Assembly (NCBI RefSeq): GCF_021172065.1
Contig: NZ_CP087880.1
Location: 248,001 to 312,000 of the forward strand
Length of the DNA: 64,000 bases
DNA from: Pseudocitrobacter corydidari
GTDB taxonomy: Bacteria; Pseudomonadota; Gammaproteobacteria; Enterobacterales; Enterobacteriaceae
Reading direction: 5' to 3'
The notes beneath the pieces are model-generated. The model was given only the letters and a program-made list of their open reading frames with translations. It was not told the origin of the DNA and ran no database searches. Positions 20,561 to 29,510 of the stretch are shown in pieces (the first letter of the stretch is position 1; each line of letters opens with the position of its first letter). The position numbers and the translations under genes were made by a program.

Positions 20561-20923
20561 TTATGCGCCACGGATACCCAAACGTTGCAGCAGGCCGCTG
20601 ATCCCTTCACGCAACAGTAAAGAGGTTAACTGTCGCTGCTCTTCAAGCGTCATTTCCTGCGCCAGATTCAGCAACAGGCCGTGAAACGCATTGTCATTCA
20701 CACTCTGCGTGGTGTAAGTCGCGGTGGTGTCGGATGCGCGTTGCGCGCTATAGATAAACTCCCTGACCTGATCGTTAATGTGGACCAGACGGGCTTTTCC
20801 ACCCTGAACGCCGGGACGGGGCGATGTTTGCCAACCTTCCTTGCGCACCCATTTATTAACGGTTTGTCGGCTGTAGCCAGTCAGGTGGGCGATTTCTTCC
20901 GGTGTCATTCGTTCCTTGAGCAT
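20561..20923 (-). CDS. yfeC: DUF1323 DNA-binding protein YfeC
   Basis: A 120-residue paralogue of YfeD: helix-turn-helix (TPEEIAHLTGYSRQTVNKWVRKEGW), PGVQGGKARLVHIN and the C-terminal LLREGISGLLQRLGIRG. It matches E. coli YfeC, whose role is not known in detail. CAGGAA precedes the ATG at 20923. It is the first gene of yfeC-yfeD, divergent from the alaXW tRNA pair. Confidence 0.9.
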   Translation of the reverse strand: MLKERMTPEEIAHLTGYSRQTVNKWVRKEGWQTSPRPGVQGGKARLVHINDQVREFIYSAQRASDTTATYTTQSVNDNAFHGLLLNLAQEMTLEEQRQLTSLLLREGISGLLQRLGIRGA

Positions 20924-21080
20924 GCTATTTCCTGAATCGCAGTGTGGAATTACGAGTTCATGTTATAGCATCATTTTAAAAGAAAGCGTGACAGGATTAA
21001 CTTCTCTCTGCGAGCGTGCTCGGAATGTTATTCATCTGTCTGCTTTTTCAGCGATTAGCTTGCCGCAAAGCATTTTGCCG

Positions 21081-21109
21081 TTGACACCTCGCAATGGAAT
21101 TCATATTAT
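21081..21109 (+). promoter_or_regulatory. Sigma-70 promoter of the tRNA-Ala pair
   Basis: A consensus TTGACA (21081-21086), a 17-bp spacer and TATTAT (21104-21109), followed by a GC-rich discriminator, about 30 bp before the first tRNA-Ala. Confidence 0.85.
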
Positions 21110-21139
21110 GCCGCCCGTCAACACGACACGCTTTACGTT

Positions 21140-21215
<76 letters not shown>

Positions 21216-21255
21216 AATCCTGCTCCCATCAGGTTTGGAACGTAAAAGCACCGTT

Positions 21256-21331
<76 letters not shown>

Positions 21332-21337
21332 AATTCA

Positions 21338-21364
21338 AACCCTCGCCTGTGGCGGGGGTTTTTT
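21338..21364 (+). terminator. Terminator of the tRNA-Ala pair
   Basis: A 10-bp stem with one wobble (21338-21347 with 21351-21360), TGT loop and T run to 21364, directly after the second tRNA-Ala. Confidence 0.9.
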
Positions 21365-21521
21365 GTTTGTCTATACTGTTCCTAAACCAGCCACAACAAT
21401 ATTCGTATTCCGCCTTGTTTAGTCGGAATTTCCTCCTTTAGCACCTTGATTCGCTCGAATAATGCCCATAGTATCATTCTGGGTTATAGGTGTACCGACA
21501 AGGATGCAGTTCTGAATACTA

Positions 21522-23705
21522 ATGAGATTTAATACAGATATTTTGTCGCGCAAGTTTTTTATAGCATTAGCTCTTTCTTTAATCGCAATTCCCTTTGCTC
21601 GCTTTGTCTCGCCTAAAGCCGTTATTGATGGTACTGAAGCTTATCTTGCCTGGTTGCCGCTTAGTGCAGCATTCGCTATCGTTCTGCTGTTTGGTCGTCA
21701 CGCCGTTATTCCTTTGATCATTAGCTTTTTGGTGGTCAATAATTTCGTTGTCGATCTCACGCTTTTCCAGGCAGTTGTTTTACTTACCTGCCAGTTACTG
21801 GGCGTGCTGATTTCATCTGTAATGTTGCGCTGGAGCGTTGGCCGACGGTGGCGTTACGGATTGCCCAGCCACCATATGGGCGCTGTAGTCTTCTGGATTG
21901 GCTTTGTGGCACCGGCGATCATCAAAGGTATTATGTATCTGGTTGGTCACTACCTTGATTTTCCGGTAAGCGTCTCCAGCTACTTTGGCACCCATTCGTT
22001 GGTTTATGGCGTTGTGGATGTGCAAAGTCTCATTTGTGCGTCCCTGATATTTACGCCGCTTTTCTATTATCCAATGCGGATGATCCTTAACCCGCACTAT
22101 GCCAGAGCCTTCTGGCGTCGTCATGTGGCCGCCTGCCTGTCGTCGCAGAATCGAACTTTTGTACTGTACTGGGTCCTGGGGCTTGTGGCGCTGCTCACCA
22201 TACTGTGTTCGCCTTATGAGACGGAGTACATTGCCGGCTACCTGGTACCCATTATCTTTATCCTCTTCTTTTCGGGAATCAGTCGCTTAAGCGGCGTACT
22301 TATCGTCCTGATTTGGTCTGTGTCAGCATTCTTGCTGGTGCTGAATAACAAGCATTTCCTGTTTGGCGTGCTGAGCGCCTACTCGGTTGCTTTTGTTCTC
22401 TCAGTGCTGATCTCATTCACGATTTGTATTCTGTATATGGTACAGATTTACGCGCGCGGCGAGGCGCTGAAACGCAAATGGCACGACCAGGCGCTGATCG
22501 ACCCCTTAACTGGGCTGCCGAACCTGCGTGAGTTTGAGCTGTGGTTAAAAGAGAACCCGCAGGCGACCGTTTGCTGCCTGCGCATTGATAACCTCGAGTT
22601 CTTAAGCCGCCACTACGGCATGATGATGCGCATTCACTGTAAGCGTGCGATCACCCGAAATTTACAGCCGCTTCTTACTCACGATGAAAAACTCTTTCAG
22701 ATCCCCGGCAATGAGTTATTGCTGGTATTGACCGGTCCGGAGACCGAAGCGCGCCTGACGCATATTGTTGAATACCTGAATAATCACAAAATTAGCTGGA
22801 ATAACAATGTGATCGACCTGGAATTCGGCGCGTCCTGGGGTGTCATCGACGGCAAAGAAGAAAACCAGCTGCACCATACGCTGGGGCAACTGAGCTGGCT
22901 CTCCGAACAGGCATGCAGCGCGCACCAGGTGCTGGCGCTGGATAGCCGGGAAGAGGCCGTCTCCGGCTTTACCACTGAGCGCGTCATAATGTTAAATCGG
23001 GTTAAACGCGCGCTTGCGCATGGCGGTATTCTTCTCTATGCGCAGCCTATCGTCGATAAAAACGGTCAGGGTTACCATGAGATTCTCAGCCGCCTGCAGT
23101 GCGACGGCGAGCTGATTATGCCGGATAAATTTATCCCGATTATCACCCAGTTTAACCTGAGCTACCGCTTTGATATGCAGGTAGTGGAAACGCTGCTCAG
23201 CAAGATGAAGCACTATCCGGAGCACCGTTTCGCCATCAATCTGATGCCGTTTACCCTGATGCAGAAAGGTGCGGCGGATGAAATCATTCGGCTGCTGAAA
23301 CGCTATCGCGTCACGCCTGAAGCCATCACCATTGAGGTCACGGAGGAGCAGGCGTTCTCAGACTCGGAAAACAGTTTGCAGAATATTCGCCAGCTCAGCG
23401 CGTATGGCTGCCTGATTGCGATCGATGACTTTGGTACCGGGTACGCCAACTATGAGCGCCTGAAGCGTGTGGAAGCGGATATCGTCAAGATTGACGGTTG
23501 CTTTGTGCGCGATATTGTCAGCGAAAAAATGGACCAACTGATCGTGAAGTCGATTTGCGACATGGCGAAGGTGAAGAACCTGACGCTGGTGGCCGAGTAT
23601 GTCGAAACGCAGGAGCAGAAAGAGACGTTATTCGAACTGGGCGTGGATTATCTGCAAGGCTATTTGATTGGTAAACCTGCACCGCTCAGCGAATTGAAGA
23701 AATAA
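21522..23705 (+). CDS. pdeA: Cyclic-di-GMP phosphodiesterase PdeA (YfeA), membrane sensor with degenerate GGDEF and EAL domains
   Basis: Predicted inner-membrane protein of 727 residues. Roughly the first 310 residues are hydrophobic helices of a MASE1-like sensor, followed by a degenerate GGDEF domain (DPLTGLPNLREFE start, no GGDEF) and a C-terminal EAL domain. The EAL signature reads EILSRL, as recalled for E. coli YfeA (EILARL). NLMPFTL, EVTEEQAF and DDFGTGYANYERL are intact, so phosphodiesterase activity is likely; the degenerate GGDEF probably serves regulation. It lies after alaXW and converges on nupC, the E. coli order. No close ribosome-binding site precedes the ATG. Confidence 0.9.
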   Translation: MRFNTDILSRKFFIALALSLIAIPFARFVSPKAVIDGTEAYLAWLPLSAAFAIVLLFGRHAVIPLIISFLVVNNFVVDLTLFQAVVLLTCQLLGVLISSVMLRWSVGRRWRYGLPSHHMGAVVFWIGFVAPAIIKGIMYLVGHYLDFPVSVSSYFGTHSLVYGVVDVQSLICASLIFTPLFYYPMRMILNPHYARAFWRRHVAACLSSQNRTFVLYWVLGLVALLTILCSPYETEYIAGYLVPIIFILFFSGISRLSGVLIVLIWSVSAFLLVLNNKHFLFGVLSAYSVAFVLSVLISFTICILYMVQIYARGEALKRKWHDQALIDPLTGLPNLREFELWLKENPQATVCCLRIDNLEFLSRHYGMMMRIHCKRAITRNLQPLLTHDEKLFQIPGNELLLVLTGPETEARLTHIVEYLNNHKISWNNNVIDLEFGASWGVIDGKEENQLHHTLGQLSWLSEQACSAHQVLALDSREEAVSGFTTERVIMLNRVKRALAHGGILLYAQPIVDKNGQGYHEILSRLQCDGELIMPDKFIPIITQFNLSYRFDMQVVETLLSKMKHYPEHRFAINLMPFTLMQKGAADEIIRLLKRYRVTPEAITIEVTEEQAFSDSENSLQNIRQLSAYGCLIAIDDFGTGYANYERLKRVEADIVKIDGCFVRDIVSEKMDQLIVKSICDMAKVKNLTLVAEYVETQEQKETLFELGVDYLQGYLIGKPAPLSELKK

Positions 23706-23735
23706 AAAACGGGACGATTATCGTCCCGTTTTTTT
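23704..23735. terminator. Bidirectional terminator between pdeA and nupC
   Basis: A perfect 14-bp inverted repeat (23704-23717 with 23721-23734), A-rich on one side and T-rich on the other with a TTA loop, lies between the convergent pdeA and nupC stops and can serve both. Confidence 0.93.
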
Positions 23736-23757
23736 ATGTTTCCTGTTCAGTCAGGCG

Positions 23758-24945
23758 TTACAGCACCAGCGCCGCGATAGACGCAGACAGCACGCTCACC
23801 AGCGTAGAACCATAAACCAGTTTCAGGCCGAAGCGGGAAACTACGTTACCTTGCTCTTCATTCAGGCCTTTAATCGCCCCGGCGATGATACCGATAGAAG
23901 AGAAGTTCGCGAAGGAAACCAGGAACACGGAGATGATACCGACTGCGCGCGGAGAGAGCGTAGACGCCACTTTCTGCAGGTCCATCATCGCGACGAATTC
24001 GTTAGAGACCAGTTTGGTCGCCATGATACTGCCTACCTGCAGCGCTTCGCTGGCCGGTACACCCATCACCCACGCAATCGGGTAGAAGATGTAGCCCAGG
24101 ATGCCCTGGAAGGAAATACCCAGAACGGCAGCAAACAGGGCGTTCAGACCTGCAATCAGCGCGATAAAGCCAATCAGCATCGCCGCAACGATAATCGCTA
24201 CTTTGAAACCAGCCAGAATGTATTCACCCAGCATTTCGAAGAAGCTTTGGCCTTCGTGCAGGTTAGACATCTGAATGTTTTCTTCGCTGGCATCAACGCG
24301 GTACGGGTTGATGATAGAGAGGACGATAAAGGTGCTGAACATGTTCAGAACCAGCGCCGCCACCACGTATTTCGGGTCCAGCATGGTCATGTAGGCGCCG
24401 ACGATAGACATCGACACGGTAGACATGGCGGTTGCCGCCATGGTGTACATGCGGTTGCGGGACATTTTGCCGAGAATATCTTTATAAGCGATAAAGTTCT
24501 CAGACTGACCCAGAATCAGCGAGCTCACGGCGTTGAACGATTCCAGTTTGCCCATGCCGTTGACTTTGGAGAGCACGAAACCAATTGCACGGATAACAAC
24601 CGGCAGTACGCGAATGTGTTGCAGGATACCGATCAGCGCAGAGATGAAGACGATAGGGCACAGAACTTTCAGGAAGAAGAATGCCAGGCCTTGATCGTTC
24701 ATGCTACCGAAGACGAAGTTGGTGCCTTCGTTGGCGAATCCGAGCAGTTTTTCGAACATTTCGGAAAAGCCTTTCACGAAGCCCAGACCGACGTTGGAGT
24801 TCAGGAAGAACCATGCCAGTAAGACTTCGATGACAAGTAATTGAATTACATAACGAATTCGAATTTTTTTGCGGTCATGGCTGACCAGCAACGCTAAAAT
24901 CGCCACAACGCCAAGCGCCAGGACGAAATGAAGAACGCGGTCCAT
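23758..24945 (-). CDS. nupC: Concentrative nucleoside transporter NupC
   Basis: Inner-membrane proton-driven nucleoside importer of the CNT family. The 395-residue protein has a hydrophobic N-terminal segment, the [15 protein letters not shown] motif that forms part of the nucleoside site, and [16 protein letters not shown] followed by [13 protein letters not shown] in the second repeat. It matches E. coli NupC (400 aa). It is divergent from mntH with a 334-bp gap. The long plus-strand frame over 23851-24822 is its shadow. Confidence 0.96.
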   Translation of the reverse strand: MDRVLHFVLALGVVAILALLVSHDRKKIRIRYVIQLLVIEVLLAWFFLNSNVGLGFVKGFSEMFEKLLGFANEGTNFVFGSMNDQGLAFFFLKVLCPIVFISALIGILQHIRVLPVVIRAIGFVLSKVNGMGKLESFNAVSSLILGQSENFIAYKDILGKMSRNRMYTMAATAMSTVSMSIVGAYMTMLDPKYVVAALVLNMFSTFIVLSIINPYRVDASEENIQMSNLHEGQSFFEMLGEYILAGFKVAIIVAAMLIGFIALIAGLNALFAAVLGISFQGILGYIFYPIAWVMGVPASEALQVGSIMATKLVSNEFVAMMDLQKVASTLSPRAVGIISVFLVSFANFSSIGIIAGAIKGLNEEQGNVVSRFGLKLVYGSTLVSVLSASIAALVL

Positions 24946-25040
24946 ATTTGCTCCAAATATGAGGCAGGTTTAATTTTCTTGCACATTCTATGTAACGTAA
25001 CTAAATAAAACGAGATCAAAGTCGCACTATATTCAGAACC

Positions 25041-25056
25041 TGTGAGCAATCTCAAA
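25041..25056 (-). promoter_or_regulatory. Candidate CRP site in the nupC-mntH gap
   Basis: TGTGA, six bases, TCAAA matches 9 of the 10 core positions of the CRP consensus and lies about 100 bp upstream of nupC. E. coli nupC is controlled by CRP and CytR, so a site here is expected; CytR sites were not identified. Apart from this and the mntH sites, the 24946-25279 gap shows only AT-rich sequence. Confidence 0.45.
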
Positions 25057-25216
25057 AAGAGTGATCGAACATACATTTTTATTATGTTACGTAAATGTGT
25101 TTAAAGATTGTATAATGTACTAACCTCACAATAAGCGTATACCAAACCTTCCCAACCTCCAGCCCGACTATCGGTTTCGGCTATCAGAGCAATCATTATC
25201 ACCTCTCTAAATGAAC

Positions 25217-25267
25217 TTGATAATCATTCTCATTTTGGTAGCATGAAACATAGCAAAGGCTATGTTT
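25217..25267 (+). promoter_or_regulatory. mntH promoter with Fur box and MntR box
   Basis: A promoter TTGATA (25217-25222), 16-bp spacer, TAGCAT (25239-25244) is overlapped by a Fur-like box (25218-25236, GATAATCATTCTCATT). A perfect 9-bp inverted repeat AAACATAGC/GCTATGTTT with a 4-base spacer at 25246-25267 matches the MntR box of E. coli mntH and lies over the start of transcription. This predicts repression by both iron-Fur and manganese-MntR. Confidence 0.85.
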
Positions 25268-25279
25268 TTGAGGCAGAGA

Positions 25280-26521
25280 ATGACAGAGAGTCGCGTGGCA
25301 AGTAACAACAGCAGTCGTACAGCGCGCCGGATGAGGCTTGCGCTGATGGGGCCCGCATTTATTGCCGCCATCGGCTATATCGATCCGGGTAACTTTGCGA
25401 CCAACATTCAGGCCGGGGCCAGCTTCGGCTATCAGCTTTTGTGGGTGGTGGTATGGGCCAACCTGATGGCGATGCTGATTCAGGTGCTTTCTGCCAAGCT
25501 CGGTATCGCCACGGGCAAAAACCTGGCGGAACAGATCCGCGACCATTACCCAAGACCGGTAGTGTGGTTTTACTGGGTGCAGGCTGAAATCATCGCTATG
25601 GCGACCGATCTCGCGGAGTTTATCGGCGCGGCGATTGGCTTTAAGCTGATCCTGGGTATCTCCCTGCTTCAGGGCGCGGTACTTACCGGGATTGCCACGT
25701 TCCTGATCCTGATGCTGCAACGGCGTGGGCAAAAACCGCTGGAGAAAGTGATCGGCGGGCTGCTGCTGTTTGTCGCCGCAGCCTACATCGTCGAACTGAT
25801 CTTCTCGCAACCTGCACTGGCCCCGCTGGCAAAAGGGATGATTATTCCTTCTCTGCCCACCTCGGAAGCCGTATTCCTCGCGGCGGGCGTGCTGGGTGCG
25901 ACCATCATGCCGCACGTGATTTACCTGCACTCGTCGTTGACGCAGAATTTGCACGGCGGTAGCGCGCGCGAACGCTATAACGCCACGCGCTGGGATGTGG
26001 CGATTGCCATGACCATCGCCGGATTCGTTAACCTGGCGATGATGGCTACCGCTGCCGCCGCGTTTCACTTCCACGGGCATACGGGAATTGCGGATCTCGA
26101 CCAGGCGTATCTGACGCTGGAACCGTTGCTCAGTCATTCAGCCGCCACTATCTTTGGCCTGAGCCTGATTGCCGCCGGGCTCTCCTCTACCGTGGTGGGT
26201 ACCCTGGCAGGGCAGGTGGTGATGCAGGGCTTCATTCGCTTCCACATACCGCTGTGGGTGCGCCGCTCCGTCACTATGCTGCCGTCGTTCATCGTGATTC
26301 TGATGGGCATGGACCCGACCCGCATTCTGGTGATGAGCCAGGTGCTGCTGAGCTTCGGGATTGCGCTGGCGCTGGTGCCGCTGCTGGTCTTTACCAGCAA
26401 TCAAAAACTGATGGGTGAGTTGGTGAACTCCGCACTGGTAAGACGCGTTGGTTGGCTAATTGTAGGGCTGGTGGTCGCGCTGAACGGCTGGCTGCTGGTG
26501 GGAACGCTGTTGGGGCTCTAG
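25280..26521 (+). CDS. mntH: Proton-dependent manganese transporter MntH (Nramp family)
   Basis: Inner-membrane Nramp transporter importing Mn2+ with protons. The 413-residue protein has eleven or so hydrophobic helices and the family motifs: [13 protein letters not shown] in helix 1 (metal-binding Asp and Asn) and [15 protein letters not shown] in helix 6 (A-x-x-M-P-H). The frame begins at 25262, but the ATG at 25280 gives a family-like start ([25 protein letters not shown]) and is preceded by GAGG. Regulation by Fur and MntR is supported by boxes directly upstream. Confidence 0.96.
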   Translation: MTESRVASNNSSRTARRMRLALMGPAFIAAIGYIDPGNFATNIQAGASFGYQLLWVVVWANLMAMLIQVLSAKLGIATGKNLAEQIRDHYPRPVVWFYWVQAEIIAMATDLAEFIGAAIGFKLILGISLLQGAVLTGIATFLILMLQRRGQKPLEKVIGGLLLFVAAAYIVELIFSQPALAPLAKGMIIPSLPTSEAVFLAAGVLGATIMPHVIYLHSSLTQNLHGGSARERYNATRWDVAIAMTIAGFVNLAMMATAAAAFHFHGHTGIADLDQAYLTLEPLLSHSAATIFGLSLIAAGLSSTVVGTLAGQVVMQGFIRFHIPLWVRRSVTMLPSFIVILMGMDPTRILVMSQVLLSFGIALALVPLLVFTSNQKLMGELVNSALVRRVGWLIVGLVVALNGWLLVGTLLGL

Positions 26522-26523
26522 CA

Positions 26524-26554
26524 TAAAATCCGTGGCCCGCGACAGGTCACGGTT
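26524..26554 (+). terminator. Probable terminator after mntH
   Basis: CCGTG near 26529 and CACGG near 26547 pair, flanked by AAAA and TTTT, with a 12-base interior. The stem is short with a bulge, so confidence is moderate. Confidence 0.5.
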
Positions 26555-26580
26555 TTGCTTACGTATTTCCCATAGGATGG

Positions 26581-28155
26581 ATGCGCCTTGTTAATCGGTG
26601 CGCATCCATGAATCATTTCGATCTCGCTTTTCTCAAATATCTCCAGGATAACTCGCCGCTTGCCATCGATGCTGCCGTGCAGCGTTTTGGTAAAACACTC
26701 TCTACACTCAAGCGCACGATGAAGGAGATTAACGATCTTCTGCCGGAACACGTCCAGCTTCATCAGGATAATCAATTCATTGCCACCCGCATTGGTTATC
26801 GGGAATACATCGAATTTTTGCAGCGTGTACAGTTCAGCCGCTATATCACCACGCCTGAAGAGCGCGTAAGCTGCCTGTTGGTTACACTTTGCCTGCACGA
26901 TGTGGTGAACAAAAACGAATACTACAAAAAGTTTAACGTTAGCGCCGGGACGGTAAAAAACGATAATCCGCTGATACAGCGTCAGTTGCAGGTTCATGCG
27001 TTGTCTCTGGTAAGCGTTCCCCGTAAAGGTTCGCGGCTGGTCGGTAATGAATTTCGTCTGCGTGTCGCTGCGTGCATCGCGATAGTAAAAACTGTTGAGA
27101 TAGGCGCGAATCATCGGTTAGTGGCGCATCAGGCGAACGAGCCGGCGAATCGGGCGATTGCTGAACAATTTCTTGATGAATGCGCAGAAGAGATCGTTCA
27201 GGCGGCAGAGTGTTATTCCCGCATCATTAGCCCAATAATCCGCCCCGGTTATAATGGCAGAAAGTATTTGCTGGTTTATCTTAGCCTGGCGCTGCATCGT
27301 AGTAAGCGGGGACACAGGATTACCCCCGCGGAGACAGTCCAGTTCCTGACAACATATCCCTATCAGGCGCTGGACAGTGACGTGGAAAACGTCTGCCTGG
27401 ATATGTTGATTGCCTCACTTACGCTGACATACCGTCCCTTTACACTTTATGATGCGGCGCTGGTTCACTGCGTGAGAAGAGTGTGTACGATACTGGCGCG
27501 CAAGCTGAACGTTACCATTCATAGCCCTCACGCCTGGTTTGCAGAACTCTATAACTTCATTTATGCCGCAATTATTCAGAACACGCTGCGGCTGTGGTTT
27601 GATGATAAAAAATTACACGGTGTTGAAGGGCGGTACCCTGACTTATGGCTACAGGTGCGGCAGGCGTTAGAAGAGATTGAGCATCTGTGGCAGGTCTCTT
27701 TTTCGCCTGTCCATCTGGCTACGTTGGTTCTGATTATCAAGAAATATGAACTGAGAAATAGCGTAGTGAGTGACGCGAAAAAACGCGTAATCATCGTCAC
27801 AAACTCCTCAGAAAGCAAAGTGGGTTACTTTCGGGAAGTGCTGCTCTCACGGTTTCACATTGATGTTGTGGCATGCGTAAACATTAATGAAATAGACCTC
27901 CTGAAGCAGGAGGCATTTGATCTGCTCATCACATTCACCAACAAAATCTCCAATCATCTGCGCTATGCGGAACTGGAATGCGTGAAAGTGAATTTCTGGC
28001 TGACGCAGGAAGATTTCAGGCTGTTACGTGAACGCGGTTTACTCCCCGCGCGTCAGAAAATACCTGCCGACACATTTGTGCGGCAGGTACAAGGCATGAG
28101 CCCGGAAGCGTTAAAAGCGTTTCTCGAATTCCGCTATGGCGACATCTTTATTTAA
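26581..28155 (+). CDS. PRD-type transcriptional regulator (Mga/BglG/MtlR-like), likely PTS-controlled
   Basis: A 524-residue protein with an N-terminal helix-turn-helix region (about 10-60, FLKYLQDNSPLAIDAAVQRFGKTLSTLKRT), a central helical part resembling PTS regulation domains, and a C-terminal alpha/beta region (about 405-460, KRVIIVTNSSESKVGYFREVLLS) that looks like an EIIB-type fold. Such regulators are controlled by phosphorylation by PTS proteins. It converges on a lyase-EIICB operon and overlaps the lyase stop by 8 bp, so it is the obvious candidate regulator. Start choice is uncertain: 26581 has AGGA four bases before; an in-frame ATG at 26608 begins MNHFDLAFLKYL. An inverted repeat encloses both starts. 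E. coli lacks this gene at the site. Confidence 0.75.
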   Translation: MRLVNRCASMNHFDLAFLKYLQDNSPLAIDAAVQRFGKTLSTLKRTMKEINDLLPEHVQLHQDNQFIATRIGYREYIEFLQRVQFSRYITTPEERVSCLLVTLCLHDVVNKNEYYKKFNVSAGTVKNDNPLIQRQLQVHALSLVSVPRKGSRLVGNEFRLRVAACIAIVKTVEIGANHRLVAHQANEPANRAIAEQFLDECAEEIVQAAECYSRIISPIIRPGYNGRKYLLVYLSLALHRSKRGHRITPAETVQFLTTYPYQALDSDVENVCLDMLIASLTLTYRPFTLYDAALVHCVRRVCTILARKLNVTIHSPHAWFAELYNFIYAAIIQNTLRLWFDDKKLHGVEGRYPDLWLQVRQALEEIEHLWQVSFSPVHLATLVLIIKKYELRNSVVSDAKKRVIIVTNSSESKVGYFREVLLSRFHIDVVACVNINEIDLLKQEAFDLLITFTNKISNHLRYAELECVKVNFWLTQEDFRLLRERGLLPARQKIPADTFVRQVQGMSPEALKAFLEFRYGDIFI

Positions 28156-29494
28156 GCGCATCGACACGGTCGGCGGCTTCCCGCGCAATTTGCGAACAAA
28201 GGCCGAGGTAATGCGCCGGATCGAGCAGCGCCGCTATCTCTTCATCGCTGAAATGCTCACGTATGACATTATCCTGACGTAAAACGTCTGCATAGGGCAG
28301 CGATTCGTGGGTACTGCGCATCGCCAGTTGATAGACGCGCTCGTGGGCGGCATCTTTGCCCAGTTTCTCCACCAGTTGCATCATGATTTTCTCGCTGTTA
28401 ATGAGTCCATGCGTTAATTGCGCATTTTGCTGCATCCGTTCACGATGAATCACCAACGTGCGCGTCAGCTCCTCGGCACGCATGACTATCTCAGTGATGC
28501 ACTCCATACTCTCCTGAATATTGGCATCAAAAATAAAATAGGCGGAGCTGTCTGCTTCGAAAGGGCGAGAGGTGACGTAGAGACAGGAGGTCAGCACGGA
28601 ATACAGCTTCTGCGCATTACCGATAATCCCTTTGGCCAGTTTCGGGTTTACTTTTTGCGGCATTGTGCTGCTACCGACGGTGCCTTTGGTAAAGGCCTCC
28701 GACACTTCGCCAAACTCCTCACCGGAGGTTTGATAGACCTCTTCCGCTATCTTATGCAGGGTTGTGGCCAGCAAGCACAAATTGCTGATGTACTCCATGC
28801 GGTACACGCGTGAATTTCTTGAAGGTATCGCCATTGAATGCATGCCGAGCCGCCAGGCAACGCTCTCCTGAACTTTCTGTCCGGTCTCGCCCGTAGCGTG
28901 AAAGGCGCCAACGGCGCCCCCCATCATCACTGTAAATATTCGCTTTTCGGCTTCGCGCATTCGTTCTTGCGCGCTCAGAAGCTCTTCAATCCACACCGCA
29001 ACTTTGTAGCCCCAGGTAATGGGCAATGCGTGTTTCCCGTGGGTGCGGCCCGCCATGAGTGTATCGTGATGCGCGCGCGCCATAGCGGCGAGGTTGTGTA
29101 ATATATCGCGTAGGAATGTCTGTATTTGCGCATCGAACTGCTTCGCCAGATAGAGCTGTGCGGTTTGCTGGATATTTTGTGTTGTCACGCCGTAATGAAC
29201 GTATTTTCCGCTTTCACTGTCACAGGCTTTCACCAGCACTTTCAGCACCGGCACAAAACCGTGGCCAATTTCACGCAGCAGGCGATCCATTTCCAATAGA
29301 TCGATGCGTTCAACCCGGCAATTGGCGGCAATATTTTCAGCCGCGCTGGCGGGGATCACACCATGCTCCGCCTGAGCCAGGGCCAGCGCAGCCTCAACGT
29401 CCAGCCAGGATTGCACTCGCGCCTGTTGGCTAAGCCATATTTTCAGACCGCGATCATCAAGCGTTTTGCTTTTTGAATCATAGAGTGCGCGCAT
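28148..29494 (-). CDS. Adenylosuccinate lyase / fumarase superfamily lyase of unknown substrate
   Basis: A 448-residue enzyme of the superfamily that eliminates fumarate from succinyl or related adducts. Signatures are HYGVTTQN (first conserved region), AGRTHGKHALPITWGY (second) and SSTMPQKVNPK (the flexible signature loop with the catalytic serine). It is not the housekeeping PurB by context: it is the second gene of an operon headed by a sugar PTS permease, with a 16-bp gap. The ATG at 29494 follows AAGGAG and is preferred over an upstream start at 29536 inside the permease gene. The true substrate is unknown; cleavage of a phosphorylated sugar conjugate carrying a C4-dicarboxylate is a guess from context. 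Confidence 0.78.
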   Translation of the reverse strand: MRALYDSKSKTLDDRGLKIWLSQQARVQSWLDVEAALALAQAEHGVIPASAAENIAANCRVERIDLLEMDRLLREIGHGFVPVLKVLVKACDSESGKYVHYGVTTQNIQQTAQLYLAKQFDAQIQTFLRDILHNLAAMARAHHDTLMAGRTHGKHALPITWGYKVAVWIEELLSAQERMREAEKRIFTVMMGGAVGAFHATGETGQKVQESVAWRLGMHSMAIPSRNSRVYRMEYISNLCLLATTLHKIAEEVYQTSGEEFGEVSEAFTKGTVGSSTMPQKVNPKLAKGIIGNAQKLYSVLTSCLYVTSRPFEADSSAYFIFDANIQESMECITEIVMRAEELTRTLVIHRERMQQNAQLTHGLINSEKIMMQLVEKLGKDAAHERVYQLAMRSTHESLPYADVLRQDNVIREHFSDEEIAALLDPAHYLGLCSQIAREAADRVDALK

Positions 29495-29510
29495 TATTCT
29501 CTCCTTGTTT

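Noticed and set aside
23851..24822. 323-codon plus-strand frame opposite nupC, rich in His, Asp, Arg and Gln
   Set aside because: Composition is what the complement of a hydrophobic membrane-protein gene gives; no start signal or family resemblance.
25199..26137. 312-codon minus-strand frame opposite mntH
   Set aside because: Shadow of the membrane-protein gene; it would also run across the Fur and MntR boxes.
28148..29494. Housekeeping adenylosuccinate lyase (purB)
   Set aside because: Context is a sugar PTS operon, and purB is expected at another conserved location; only the superfamily call is justified.
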